In this document: positions 16,103 through 23,572 of the stretch, piece by piece | Position numbering within the stretch: position 1 is the first letter of the stretch | How the letters are laid out: the number at the start of each line of letters is the position of its first letter | From: JBFHKO01 sp041595355 | Lineage (GTDB): Bacteria > Pseudomonadota > Gammaproteobacteria > Enterobacterales > Aeromonadaceae | NCBI GenBank assembly: GCA_041595355.1 | Contig: JBFHKO010000014.1 | Coordinates: 1-24,320, forward strand | Length of the DNA stretch: 24,320 bases | Direction: 5' to 3' | Notes under the pieces: generated by a model | The model's input: the letters and a program-made list of their open reading frames with translations, nothing else | Database searches by the model: none | Told to the model about the DNA's origin: nothing | Translations under genes and position numbers: made by a program

Positions 16103-16463
16103 TGAACGTCTCCTTGACTTGAATTCGGTGTTCGCGGCCTGCTGGGCCCTCGTCCGGCGCAGCGCGCCCCGCCCGGGGGTCCGGATGTCCCACATCGGCG
16201 GCCATCAAGGCACAGACAGGGGACAACAGGAAGCCGTGGCATTATATTTTGCTTGAATCAAATTGTATGCAAAAAAGCAGCCGATACGGCGGCCAACGCA
16301 TGGTCATTCGGCCCGCGCCGGCGCCGACCGGCAGATTGCGCGTGACCCACACCGCAGAGTGGCCCCCTCAGGTTTTGGCCCCGGGGCCCGCTTGCTGATA
16401 GGATGCGACCCCATATCGGAACAACACAAGGCGCCCCTGACCGGGCACTGCCAAGGAAACAGC
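16103..16463. other. 361-base divergent intergenic region (potF / dksA-like gene)
   Basis: No gene is supported here. The potF side is a GC-rich leader of about 130 bases that ends in the potF ribosome binding site (16110-16115). The centre (16240-16275) is strikingly AT-rich and holds the potF -10 element. The rightward half shows a possible weak promoter for the dksA-like gene, TTGGCC (16375-16380) with TAGGAT (16399-16404) at 18 bases. The open frame through the right half has no start signal before 16464. Confidence 0.6.
16241..16269 (-). promoter_or_regulatory. Candidate potF promoter
   Basis: The minus strand has an exact TATAAT at 16241-16246. The hexamer 17 bases upstream is CATACA (16264-16269), which matches only the last three -35 bases, so activation by a regulator would be plausible. 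The -10 is strong and sits in an AT-rich island in otherwise GC-rich DNA. The predicted leader to potF is about 130 bases. Confidence 0.5.
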
Positions 16464-16832
16464 ATGACCCACGACCTATCGCCCGCCACGCTCGCCCAGC
16501 TGGAGCAGCGCATCAAGGCGCAACTGGCCGAAATCGAAGCCAGAATGGAGCCCAGCGAGGCGCTGGAGGAATCCCGCTCCCGCCTCACCGATGAACTGGA
16601 TCGTGCCACCCAGCACGCCGATCGCCAGCTGGCCCTCAAACAGGCCCAGCATGACAAGCAGTTGCAGACCCGGCTGCGGGCTTCGCTGCTGCGCATCAGC
16701 CAGGGCGACTATGGCTACTGCCAGCACTGTGGCGACAACATCGGCCTCAAGCGGCTGGAAGCGCGCCCCGACTCACTGCTCTGCCTGAACTGTCAGTCCC
16801 TGCGCGAACTGCCCTCCCGCGTCCGCGCCTGA
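16464..16832 (+). CDS. Short DksA/TraR-family C4 zinc-finger protein
   Basis: A 122-residue relative of DksA, the RNA polymerase secondary-channel factor that works with ppGpp. Residues 1-75 are a predicted helical hairpin or coiled coil whose turn reads DELDRAT, matching the DxxDxA tip (Asp43, Asp46, Ala48) needed by DksA at the polymerase active site. Residues 86-110 form a C4 zinc finger (C86-x2-C89, C107-x2-C110). It is about 30 residues shorter than canonical DksA (151) and is probably a paralogue and not DksA itself. The ATG at 16464 has AAGGA six bases upstream. An open frame continues upstream to 16263 but without a start signal. creA follows after 34 bases. Confidence 0.88.
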   Translation: MTHDLSPATLAQLEQRIKAQLAEIEARMEPSEALEESRSRLTDELDRATQHADRQLALKQAQHDKQLQTRLRASLLRISQGDYGYCQHCGDNIGLKRLEARPDSLLCLNCQSLRELPSRVRA

Positions 16833-16866
16833 TACCCGCCCCTCGCAACCTGATGGAATGCCGCTG

Positions 16867-17340
16867 ATGAAATGCTACTGGCTCCTGCTCCTCTCGCTGA
16901 TGGCGGGCCCGCTGCGGGCCGACTCCACCGAGCGTATCGGCGAGGTGAGTACCGAATTCAAACTGTTCGGTCCCAACCACAAGATCATCGTCGAGGCCTT
17001 TGACGATCCCAAGATCGCCGGCGTCACCTGCTACCTCTCGCGCCCCAAGACCGGCGGCATCTCCGGCGGCCTGGGACTGGCCGAGGACAAGGCCCATGCC
17101 TCCATCGCCTGCCTGCAGGTCGGTCCCATCAAAATCCTGGAAAAGTTCCAGGAGGGCGAAGTGGTGTTCGACGTGCGCACCTCCCTGGTGTTCAAGGAGC
17201 AGCGCGTGGTGCGCTTTCTGGATGAGCGCCATCAGACCCTCATCTACCTGACCTACAGTACCCGGGTGATCGACGGCTCGTACAAAAGCGCCCTGTCGGC
17301 GGTGCCCATGCAGGCCGCCAGCGCGCCGACCGGCCACTGA
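16867..17340 (+). CDS. creA: CreA family periplasmic protein
   Basis: A 157-residue exported protein of the CreA family (E. coli CreA also 157). A signal peptide (MKCYWLLLLSLMAGPLRA, cleavage about residue 18) precedes the conserved core: FKLFGPNHKIIVEAFDDP, VTCYLSRPKTGGISGGLGLAED, and RTSLVFKEQRVVRF. The molecular role of CreA is unknown, and the family is named only for its position by creBCD in E. coli, which are not here. I chose the ATG at 16867, with GGAA about eight bases upstream, over the ATG at 16858, which directly abuts its GGA and has no spacing. It is probably co-transcribed with the dksA-like gene. A GC hairpin without T-run follows at 17345-17361. Confidence 0.93.
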   Translation: MKCYWLLLLSLMAGPLRADSTERIGEVSTEFKLFGPNHKIIVEAFDDPKIAGVTCYLSRPKTGGISGGLGLAEDKAHASIACLQVGPIKILEKFQEGEVVFDVRTSLVFKEQRVVRFLDERHQTLIYLTYSTRVIDGSYKSALSAVPMQAASAPTGH

Positions 17341-17530
17341 GTCCGCGCCCGACGGGGGCGCCTCGATTGAGCCAGGACGGTTGCAACCACGCCTGCGCGC
17401 CGCTCCGCAACGCCATTTTTGCCTGCAGCCACGGCGGGCTTATGGCACTATTCGCCCCATCACGCCAGCCGGGAGACCTCAGGGTCGCCACGCCACTGGC
17501 GCATCCCCGACCCCCAGCGAGTAGGCCGAC

Positions 17531-19048
17531 ATGTCGAGACCCTTTTGTTTTCATCCCCAGGTGGCACCCTGGCTGAAACAGGGCCCCCACGGGCTCAGCC
17601 TGACCCTGTTCACTCACCGCCAGACACCGCTGCAGGCCGCCTGGATCGAGACGCCGGATGCGCCGCCGCTGGCCCTGACCCGTACCGCCCAGCACGGCGA
17701 ACTGCTTCTCTGGTGTGCCGAACTGCCGCGCAGGCCGGAGCAGGAGGCGTGCCGCTACCGTTTCCGCCTGCTTATCGATGGCCGGCCCTGCTGGCTGCAT
17801 GCCGGCGGCCTTGACGGCGCCGAGCCCGGGTTCGAGCACGGTTTTCACACCCATGGCGCACTGCGCCCGCCCCAGTGGGCGCAGGATCAGGTTGTCTATC
17901 AGCTCGAGCCCGAGGGCTTCTGCACCGGCGAGCCGGCCGGTGCCGCGCTGGCCGGCATCCAGAACCGGCTCTATTACCTGCAATCCCTCGGTGTCACGGC
18001 CCTCTACCTCAATCCCCTCGCCGCGCCGGACAAGATGCAGCAGGAGAGACTCCAAGCGGACGTCCGGGTTCCCCATGAGGCACAACTGGCCGAACTTGGC
18101 GCCCTGCTGCACCAGCGCGGCATGCGCCTGCTGCTGGATGCCGAACCCTATCTGGCTTGCGAGCGGCATGCCGTGGCTGCCCAGCCGCCCAACGGAGTCC
18201 GCCTCCCCCAGGGCATCGATGGCTGGCGGCTGGCTCCCGCCCGCGGCCCGGAGAGGACAACGGCTCCCGAGCAGGCCCAGGCGCTGTGCCAGGCCCTGAA
18301 GCAGGACAACCCGGACACCTACCTGCTGGGTGAACGCCCGAGCGGGAGCCTCGACCAGGGCGGGCTGATGGACGGCATCGTCAATGAGCAGGGGTTCACC
18401 GACCCGGTGCGCGCCTTCCTGGCCGGCCAGGACGTCCACGGCCAGCCCCTGCCGCTGTCGGCAAGGGAGCTCCTCCAGCGACTGCAACAGGCGCGCATGC
18501 TCCTGCCGCTGAGCAGCCAGCTGAGCCAGCTCAACCTGCTGGACGGCTACGCCAGCCCGCGCCTCTTCAGCCTGCTGCAGGGCGATCTGGCACTGATGCG
18601 CGCCGCCGTGACCCTGCTGTTCACCTACACGGGGGTACCCTGCATCTTCTACGGCGACGAAATAGGGCTGCAGGATGGCGCCGAGCCGGACAGCCGCCAT
18701 GGCTTCCCCTGGGACAGCACCCAGTGGCACCACCTGCTGCACGATCACTACCGGCGCCTGATCCGCCTGCGCAAGACCCATCCAGCCCTGCGCCGCGGGG
18801 ACTTCCACAAGCTGCATGCGGGCGAGCACAGCCTGGTGTTCGCCCGCACGCTGGAAAGCGATGTGGTACTCACCGCCCTGAACCGCCACCCAGACAAGGC
18901 GCGCACCCTGCGGCTGCCCATCTGGCAGGCCGGCAGCCTGGCCAGCCGCTTCACCGATCCGGAAACCCGCGACAAGTTCGAGGTGGTCAAGGGCGAGATC
19001 CAGCTGACCATACCCCCGCGCACCGCCCGGGTGCTGCTGGCGAGCTGA
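17531..19048 (+). CDS. GH13 (MalZ-like) protein, probable pseudoenzyme
   Basis: A 505-residue protein of the alpha-amylase family, most like maltodextrin glucosidase MalZ (about 605 residues) in overall layout. It has an N-terminal beta-sandwich (about 1-110), a TIM barrel starting QWAQDQVVYQLEPEGF, LYYLQSLGVTALYLNP (148-162), TGVPCIFYGDEIGL (367-380), RRLIRLRKTHPALRRG, and a C-terminal beta domain. The catalytic regions are degraded. Region I, normally DxVxNH, reads DAEPYLAC. Region II, normally GWRLD, reads GWRLA, so the Asp nucleophile is Ala235. Region III keeps Glu268 (LLGE). Region IV, normally LDSHD, reads LDGYA. About 80-100 residues between regions I and II, including the substrate loop, are missing. 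The frame is intact, so it is not a recent pseudogene. Glucosidase activity is unlikely. A binding or regulatory role is possible but not shown. Confidence 0.85.
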   Translation: MSRPFCFHPQVAPWLKQGPHGLSLTLFTHRQTPLQAAWIETPDAPPLALTRTAQHGELLLWCAELPRRPEQEACRYRFRLLIDGRPCWLHAGGLDGAEPGFEHGFHTHGALRPPQWAQDQVVYQLEPEGFCTGEPAGAALAGIQNRLYYLQSLGVTALYLNPLAAPDKMQQERLQADVRVPHEAQLAELGALLHQRGMRLLLDAEPYLACERHAVAAQPPNGVRLPQGIDGWRLAPARGPERTTAPEQAQALCQALKQDNPDTYLLGERPSGSLDQGGLMDGIVNEQGFTDPVRAFLAGQDVHGQPLPLSARELLQRLQQARMLLPLSSQLSQLNLLDGYASPRLFSLLQGDLALMRAAVTLLFTYTGVPCIFYGDEIGLQDGAEPDSRHGFPWDSTQWHHLLHDHYRRLIRLRKTHPALRRGDFHKLHAGEHSLVFARTLESDVVLTALNRHPDKARTLRLPIWQAGSLASRFTDPETRDKFEVVKGEIQLTIPPRTARVLLAS

Positions 19049-19057
19049 GGCCGCGGC

Positions 19058-19951
19058 TCACCTCGCCAGCGGCCGCACACCCGGAAGCGACCGGCCCTGT
19101 TGCCGGATCCGCGCCAGCAGCGATGTCAGCTCCCCGGGCTGACGCTGACCGGCCGGCATGCCGGCATAAAATCGGCGCCACAGCCCCGTCCCCAAGGCGC
19201 GGGACACCACCAGCCCCTGACGTTCATACTCGGCGCTGACCCAACTGGGCAGCGCCGCCAGACCCCAACCGGCCGCCACCATCTGCATCAGCATCTGACT
19301 GTTGTCGCCTACCCGGATACGGGCGGGCGACAGGCCCGCGGGCTGCAGGAAATGCCGGATCACATCCAGCCGCCCGGTCGGCACCGGGTAAGCGAGCAGG
19401 GTCTGGCTGGCCAAATCCACGGGACTGATGCCGATCTGCTGCGCCAGTGGATGGGTCGGCGGCAGCAGCAAGCGCATCTCGAAGTCAAACAGCGGGGCAT
19501 AGCGGATGCCACCCGTCGGCTGCGGATCGGCGGTCAGCACCAGATCCAGCTCCCCCTGCAGCAATCCCTGCTGCGGCTCGAACAGCTGACCGGGAACCAG
19601 CTCCACCTCCATTTCCGCCAGCACCGGCAGCAGCCAGTGCAGGCAACTGTGGCATTCGATGGCCAGGCGCAGCGGGCCGGGTGCCGGTCGAGCCCCTGCC
19701 TGCAAGGCCTGGCAGGTCGCCTCTATGGGGGGCAGCACCTCATCGGCCAGGTGCAGCAACCGTGCGCCCGGTCCGGTAAAGCGCACCGGGCGGCTCTTGC
19801 GGATGAACAGGGGACTGCCAAGGCGTTGTTCCAGCTCCAGCAGCTGGTGAGACAGGGCCGACTGGCTCAGGTGCAGCGCCTCGGCGGCGGCCGCCAGGCT
19901 GCCTTTGTCACGCAGCAGGGCCAGACTGCGCAAGTGTTTGAGTTCAAACAT
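19058..19951 (-). CDS. metR: LysR-family regulator of methionine genes MetR
   Basis: MetR activates metE (and other methionine genes) with homocysteine as co-effector. The 297-residue protein has an N-terminal winged helix (SLAAAAEALHLSQSALSHQL, then LEQRLGSPLFIRKSRPVRFT) and the MetR effector domain, with the characteristic AIECHSC segment (97-103), LQGELDLVLTAD and LDVIRHFLQPAGLSP. It is shorter than E. coli MetR (317). Part of this is at the C-terminus and about seven residues are missing in the effector domain around residue 114. Divergent placement from metE with a 102-base shared control region is the classical arrangement. The stop is nine bases from the convergent GH13 gene stop. Confidence 0.95.
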   Translation of the reverse strand: MFELKHLRSLALLRDKGSLAAAAEALHLSQSALSHQLLELEQRLGSPLFIRKSRPVRFTGPGARLLHLADEVLPPIEATCQALQAGARPAPGPLRLAIECHSCLHWLLPVLAEMEVELVPGQLFEPQQGLLQGELDLVLTADPQPTGGIRYAPLFDFEMRLLLPPTHPLAQQIGISPVDLASQTLLAYPVPTGRLDVIRHFLQPAGLSPARIRVGDNSQMLMQMVAAGWGLAALPSWVSAEYERQGLVVSRALGTGLWRRFYAGMPAGQRQPGELTSLLARIRQQGRSLPGVRPLAR

Positions 19952-19963
19952 GCAATTTCTTCA
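19951..19963. promoter_or_regulatory. Candidate MetR binding site
   Basis: TGCA-ATTTC-TTCA matches the MetR consensus TGAA-N5-TTCA at seven of eight fixed bases and overlaps the metR start codon. This location would suit autoregulation of metR and activation of metE about 90 bases away. No second clear site is seen. An 8-bp inverted repeat (CAGATGTT at 19975-19982 and AACATCTG at 20025-20032) also lies in the intergenic region. I could not identify convincing -35/-10 pairs for either gene. Confidence 0.4.
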
Positions 19964-20053
19964 AGTTCCAGATGCAGATGTTGCGATGGCGTGCTCCAGC
20001 CTAACTGCGGATTATGGCGGTGTAAACATCTGGACGGCTAAAAGGAGCACACC

Positions 20054-22333
20054 ATGTCCATTCTGACCCACACCCTGGGCTTTCCACGCATCGGCCTGCA
20101 CCGGGAACTGAAACTGGCGCTGGAAGGCTATTGGGCCGGCCGCCTGAGCCAGGACGATTTGCTGGCCACCGGCCGCCGCCTGCGCCACCAGCACTGGAAC
20201 TGGCAACAGGAGGCCGGCATAGACCTGCTGCCGGTGGGCGATTTTGCCTGGTACGATCAGGTGCTGACCACCAGCCTGATGGTCGGCAACGTGCCCGCCC
20301 GCCACCGTAACGCCGACGGCAAGGTGGATCTGGATACCCTGTTTCGCATCGCCCGCGGCCGGGCTCCCAGCGGACAGCCGGCCAGTGCCGCCGAGATGAG
20401 CAAATGGTTCAATACCAACTACCACTATCTGGTGCCGGAATTCAGCCGTGACCAGCCGTTCAGCCTGAGCTGGACCCAACTGCTGGAGGAGGTGGACGAG
20501 GCGCTGGCTGCGGACCTGCGCATCAAGCCGGTACTGCTGGGTCCCCTGACCTATCTCTGGCTGGGCAAGGTCAAGGGCGAACCCTTCGATCGGCTGAGCC
20601 TGTTGCCGGGCCTGCTGGCGGTCTATCGCCAAGTGCTGGCGGCGCTGGCGGAGCGCGGCATAGACTGGGTCCAGATCGACGAGCCGGCCCTGGTGCTGGA
20701 TCTGCCGGCCGAGTGGCAGGCGGCCTACCAGCATGCCTATGCCGAACTGCGCTCGCCGGTCCGGCTGTTGCTGAGCACCTATTTCGGTGCCGTCGATCAC
20801 CAGCTCGACTGGCTGACCCGCCTGCCAATCCAGGGGCTGCACCTGGACTGCGTGGCCGGCGCCGAGCAGTTGACCGAGGTGTTGCCCCGCCTGCCGGAGC
20901 ACTGGCAGATCTCCCTCGGGGTCATCAATGGCCGCAACATCTGGCGTGCGGATCTGGCGGCCTGGCAACAGACACTGGCGCCGCTGGCCCGGCAGCTGGG
21001 CAACCGGCTCTGGCTCGGCAGCAGCTGCTCGCTGTTGCATAGCCCGCTGGATCTGAATGCCGAGACCGGGCTGGATGAGGAAACCCGCAGCTGGTTTGCC
21101 TTCGCGCGCCAGAAGTGCATCGAGCTGCACCTGCTGCGTCAGGCCCTGGTGCTGCCAAACGATGAGCGCCTGGCCCGACTGACCGCCTACAGTGCGCCCC
21201 TGCGCCAGCGCCGGCACTCCGTCCGGGTGCAGGATCCCGACGTGCAGGCCCGGGTGGCCGCCATTCGGCCGCAGGATGCCCAGCGCACTCGCCCCTATGC
21301 CGAACGGGCCGAGCTGCAGCGCCAGCGCTGGCAACTGCCCGCCTGGCCGACCACCAGCATCGGCTCCTTTCCCCAGACCCCCGACATCCGCGCCCTGCGC
21401 CGGGAGTGGCGGCAAGGCCGCCTGAGCCAGGCCGACTACGAGGAGGCACTGCGGCAGGAGATCGCCGTCATGGTGGGTGAACAGGAACAGCTCGGTCTGG
21501 ATGTGCTGGTGCACGGCGAACCGGAGCGCAACGACATGGTGGAATACTTCGGGGAACAGCTGAACGGCTTTGCCTTCACCCGCCAGGGGTGGGTGCAGAG
21601 TTATGGCTCGCGCTGTGTCAAACCGCCGGTGATCATCGGTGACATCAGCCGGCCCCGGCCAATGACGGTGGAGTGGAGCCGCTTTGCCCAGAGCCTGACC
21701 GACAAGCCGATGAAGGGCATGCTGACCGGTCCCCTGACCCTGCTGTGCTGGTCCTTCCCCCGTGAGGATGTCCCGCGGGAGACCCTGGCCTGCCAGCTGG
21801 CGCTGGCACTGCGGGACGAAGTGCAGGATCTGGAGCGGGCCGGCATCGGCATCATCCAGATAGATGAACCGGCGCTGCGCGAAGGCTTACCCCTGCGCCG
21901 GCAGGCGTGGGATCACTACCTGCAGTGGGCGGTGCAGGCATTTCGGCTCAGTGCCGCCGGTGTCGATGACAGCACCCAGATCCACACCCACATGTGCTAT
22001 TGCGAATTCGGCGACGTCATGGAGGCCATCGCCGCCCTGGATGCCGACGTGATCAGCCTGGAAACCTCGCGTTCGGACATGGAGCTGCTGGAGAGCTTCC
22101 GCCATTTCGCCTACCCCAACGAAGTGGGCCCCGGTGTGTATGACATCCACTCCCCCAATGTCCCGACGGTGGAGGCGATGGAAGGACTGCTGCGCCAGGC
22201 GGCACGCCACCTTCCCGTGGAGCGGCTATGGGTCAACCCGGACTGCGGCCTCAAGACCCGCGGCTGGGTCGAGACCCGGGCCGCGCTGCGGAACATGGTG
22301 ACCGCCGCCACCCGGCTGCGGGAGCCGGCCTGA
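20054..22333 (+). CDS. metE: Cobalamin-independent methionine synthase MetE
   Basis: MetE transfers the methyl group of 5-methyltetrahydropteroyl-triglutamate to homocysteine, the last step of methionine synthesis, without B12. The 759-residue protein (E. coli 753) has the two-barrel architecture. The N-terminal barrel starts LTHTLGFPRIGLHRELK. The linker into the catalytic barrel reads LPAWPTTSIGSFPQTPDIR. The zinc ligands are all present: His646 and Cys648 (HMC), Glu670 (ISLE) and Cys731 (NPDC), each offset +5 from E. coli. The ATG at 20054 has AGGAG six bases upstream. It is transcribed divergently from its activator metR. Its stop codon lies in a perfect palindrome shared with the convergent exporter gene. 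Confidence 0.98.
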   Translation: MSILTHTLGFPRIGLHRELKLALEGYWAGRLSQDDLLATGRRLRHQHWNWQQEAGIDLLPVGDFAWYDQVLTTSLMVGNVPARHRNADGKVDLDTLFRIARGRAPSGQPASAAEMSKWFNTNYHYLVPEFSRDQPFSLSWTQLLEEVDEALAADLRIKPVLLGPLTYLWLGKVKGEPFDRLSLLPGLLAVYRQVLAALAERGIDWVQIDEPALVLDLPAEWQAAYQHAYAELRSPVRLLLSTYFGAVDHQLDWLTRLPIQGLHLDCVAGAEQLTEVLPRLPEHWQISLGVINGRNIWRADLAAWQQTLAPLARQLGNRLWLGSSCSLLHSPLDLNAETGLDEETRSWFAFARQKCIELHLLRQALVLPNDERLARLTAYSAPLRQRRHSVRVQDPDVQARVAAIRPQDAQRTRPYAERAELQRQRWQLPAWPTTSIGSFPQTPDIRALRREWRQGRLSQADYEEALRQEIAVMVGEQEQLGLDVLVHGEPERNDMVEYFGEQLNGFAFTRQGWVQSYGSRCVKPPVIIGDISRPRPMTVEWSRFAQSLTDKPMKGMLTGPLTLLCWSFPREDVPRETLACQLALALRDEVQDLERAGIGIIQIDEPALREGLPLRRQAWDHYLQWAVQAFRLSAAGVDDSTQIHTHMCYCEFGDVMEAIAALDADVISLETSRSDMELLESFRHFAYPNEVGPGVYDIHSPNVPTVEAMEGLLRQAARHLPVERLWVNPDCGLKTRGWVETRAALRNMVTAATRLREPA

Positions 22334-22344
22334 GCTCAGGCCGG
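22325..22344. repeat. Perfect 20-bp palindrome over convergent stop codons
   Basis: CCGGCCTGAGCTCAGGCCGG is its own reverse complement. It contains the metE stop (TGA, 22331-22333) and the stop of the opposing exporter gene (TCA on this strand, 22336-22338). In either transcript it could form a strong GC hairpin of about eight base pairs. No T-run follows on either side, so it is at best an atypical bidirectional termination or processing signal. Confidence 0.6.
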
Positions 22345-23529
22345 GACGGCTTGACGGCCGCTCCCGGCCAGCCAGCCATGGGCCAGCAGGGCACAGAGGC
22401 CACAGCCGGCCATCACCAGCGCCATGGGCACCGGTGAGCTGGCCGGCACCAGGTTGACTGCCACCCCGGCCAGGGCTCCGGCCAGAAAGCGCAGGGTGCC
22501 GGTCACCCCGGAGGCGGTGCCGGCACTGGCGGGAAAGTGGCCCAGGGTCTCGCTCATGGCGTTGGCGCCCACCAGGCCAATCTGGCCGACGTAGAGCACC
22601 ACCGGCACCACTATGCCCCAGAGACCGCCCCAGCCCCCCAGCGCCATGGCCACCTGCAGCCCCCCCGCCAGGCACAGCAACCACAATCCCAGCCGCAGCA
22701 TGCGTGGCGGCCCGACCCGGCCGATGACGCGGCTGTTGATAAAGGTCATCAGCATCAACAGCAGCACGTTCAGGCCGAACAACCAACCATATTGACTGGC
22801 GGGCACACCGAAATATTCGATGTAGACATAGGGTGAGCCGCTGATGAAGGCGAACATGTCGGCGCTGGAGAACGTACCCGCCAGCACGCATCCCATGGCT
22901 TGCCGATGGCGGAAGATGGCGGCATAGTTGCGCAGAATCGATCCCAGATGCAGCGGCTGCCGATGCTCGGGCTTGAGGGTCTCCGGCACCAGCCACCAGA
23001 TGGCCAGCCACACCAGCAAGCCCAGCAGGGCCAGCAGGCCGAAGATCCAGTGCCAGCCGATGTGCAGCAGGTAGCCGCCGAGCAGGGGGGCCACCAGCGG
23101 GGCCAGGGTCATGGTGAGGATCACCAGCGACATGGCACGGGCAAACTCCTCGTGGGAAAACAGATCCCGCAGCAGCGCATTGACCACCACCGAACCGGCG
23201 GCGCCGCCCAGGGCCTGCAACAGGCGAAAACCGAGCAGGGTCGGCAGATCCTGGGCCAGGGCACAGCCCACCGAGGCCAGGAAGAAGAGCCCCAGGCCGA
23301 ACAGTATCACCGGCCGCCGGCCGAAGCTGTCCGCCAGCGGGCCGTAAAACAGCTGCCCCAGGGCGAAGCCGCCCAGGAAGACGCTGATGGTGAGCTGCAC
23401 CGCCTCCACCCCGGCGCCCAGATCCCGGGCTATGCTGGGAATGGCCGGCAGATACATGTCAACCGCCAGCGGGGTCAGGCCCGAGAGGGCGCCCAACAGG
23501 ATAAACAACAGCAGGGATGAGGAGCGCAT
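22336..23529 (-). CDS. Bcr/CflA-type multidrug efflux MFS transporter
   Basis: A 397-residue inner-membrane proton antiporter of the major facilitator superfamily, close in length and sequence to E. coli Bcr (396). Twelve membrane segments are expected. Family signs are the first helix ending in LTPLAVDMYLPAIPSIARDL, the MFS motif A GPLADSFGRRPVILFG after helix 2, RLLQALGGAAGSVVVNALLRD, and TLAPLVAPLLGGYL (motif C region). Known relatives export bicyclomycin, sulfonamides, chloramphenicol or dipeptides. The substrate here cannot be told. I chose the ATG at 23529, where the first membrane helix begins and the length fits Bcr, over the in-frame ATG at 23574. The ribosome binding site is weak for both. 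Confidence 0.9.
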   Translation of the reverse strand: MRSSSLLLFILLGALSGLTPLAVDMYLPAIPSIARDLGAGVEAVQLTISVFLGGFALGQLFYGPLADSFGRRPVILFGLGLFFLASVGCALAQDLPTLLGFRLLQALGGAAGSVVVNALLRDLFSHEEFARAMSLVILTMTLAPLVAPLLGGYLLHIGWHWIFGLLALLGLLVWLAIWWLVPETLKPEHRQPLHLGSILRNYAAIFRHRQAMGCVLAGTFSSADMFAFISGSPYVYIEYFGVPASQYGWLFGLNVLLLMLMTFINSRVIGRVGPPRMLRLGLWLLCLAGGLQVAMALGGWGGLWGIVVPVVLYVGQIGLVGANAMSETLGHFPASAGTASGVTGTLRFLAGALAGVAVNLVPASSPVPMALVMAGCGLCALLAHGWLAGSGRQAVPA

Positions 23530-23572
23530 GGGATATCCAGACGAGGAACAAGAGGCCAGTGTAGTGAACTCC

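Noticed and set aside
16263..16463. N-terminal extension of the dksA-like protein
   Set aside because: The frame is open, but there is no start signal, the translated extension has no DksA similarity, and a good ribosome binding site precedes the ATG at 16464.
17345..17361. Terminator after creA
   Set aside because: GCGCCC and GGGCGC can pair around a five-base loop, but no T-run follows (CCTCGATTG), so a terminator cannot be claimed.
19964..20053. MetJ boxes or a SAM riboswitch before metE
   Set aside because: Repeats such as AGATGCAG match the AGACGTCT met box at only about half of the positions, and the space is too short and lacks the fold elements for a SAM riboswitch.
20012..21514. 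500-residue leftward open frame opposite metE
   Set aside because: It is entirely antisense to metE and the composition is that of a shadow frame. The other long antisense frames (5451-6989, 6628-7926, 9873-11024, 13828-14946, 17240-18889) were rejected for the same reason.
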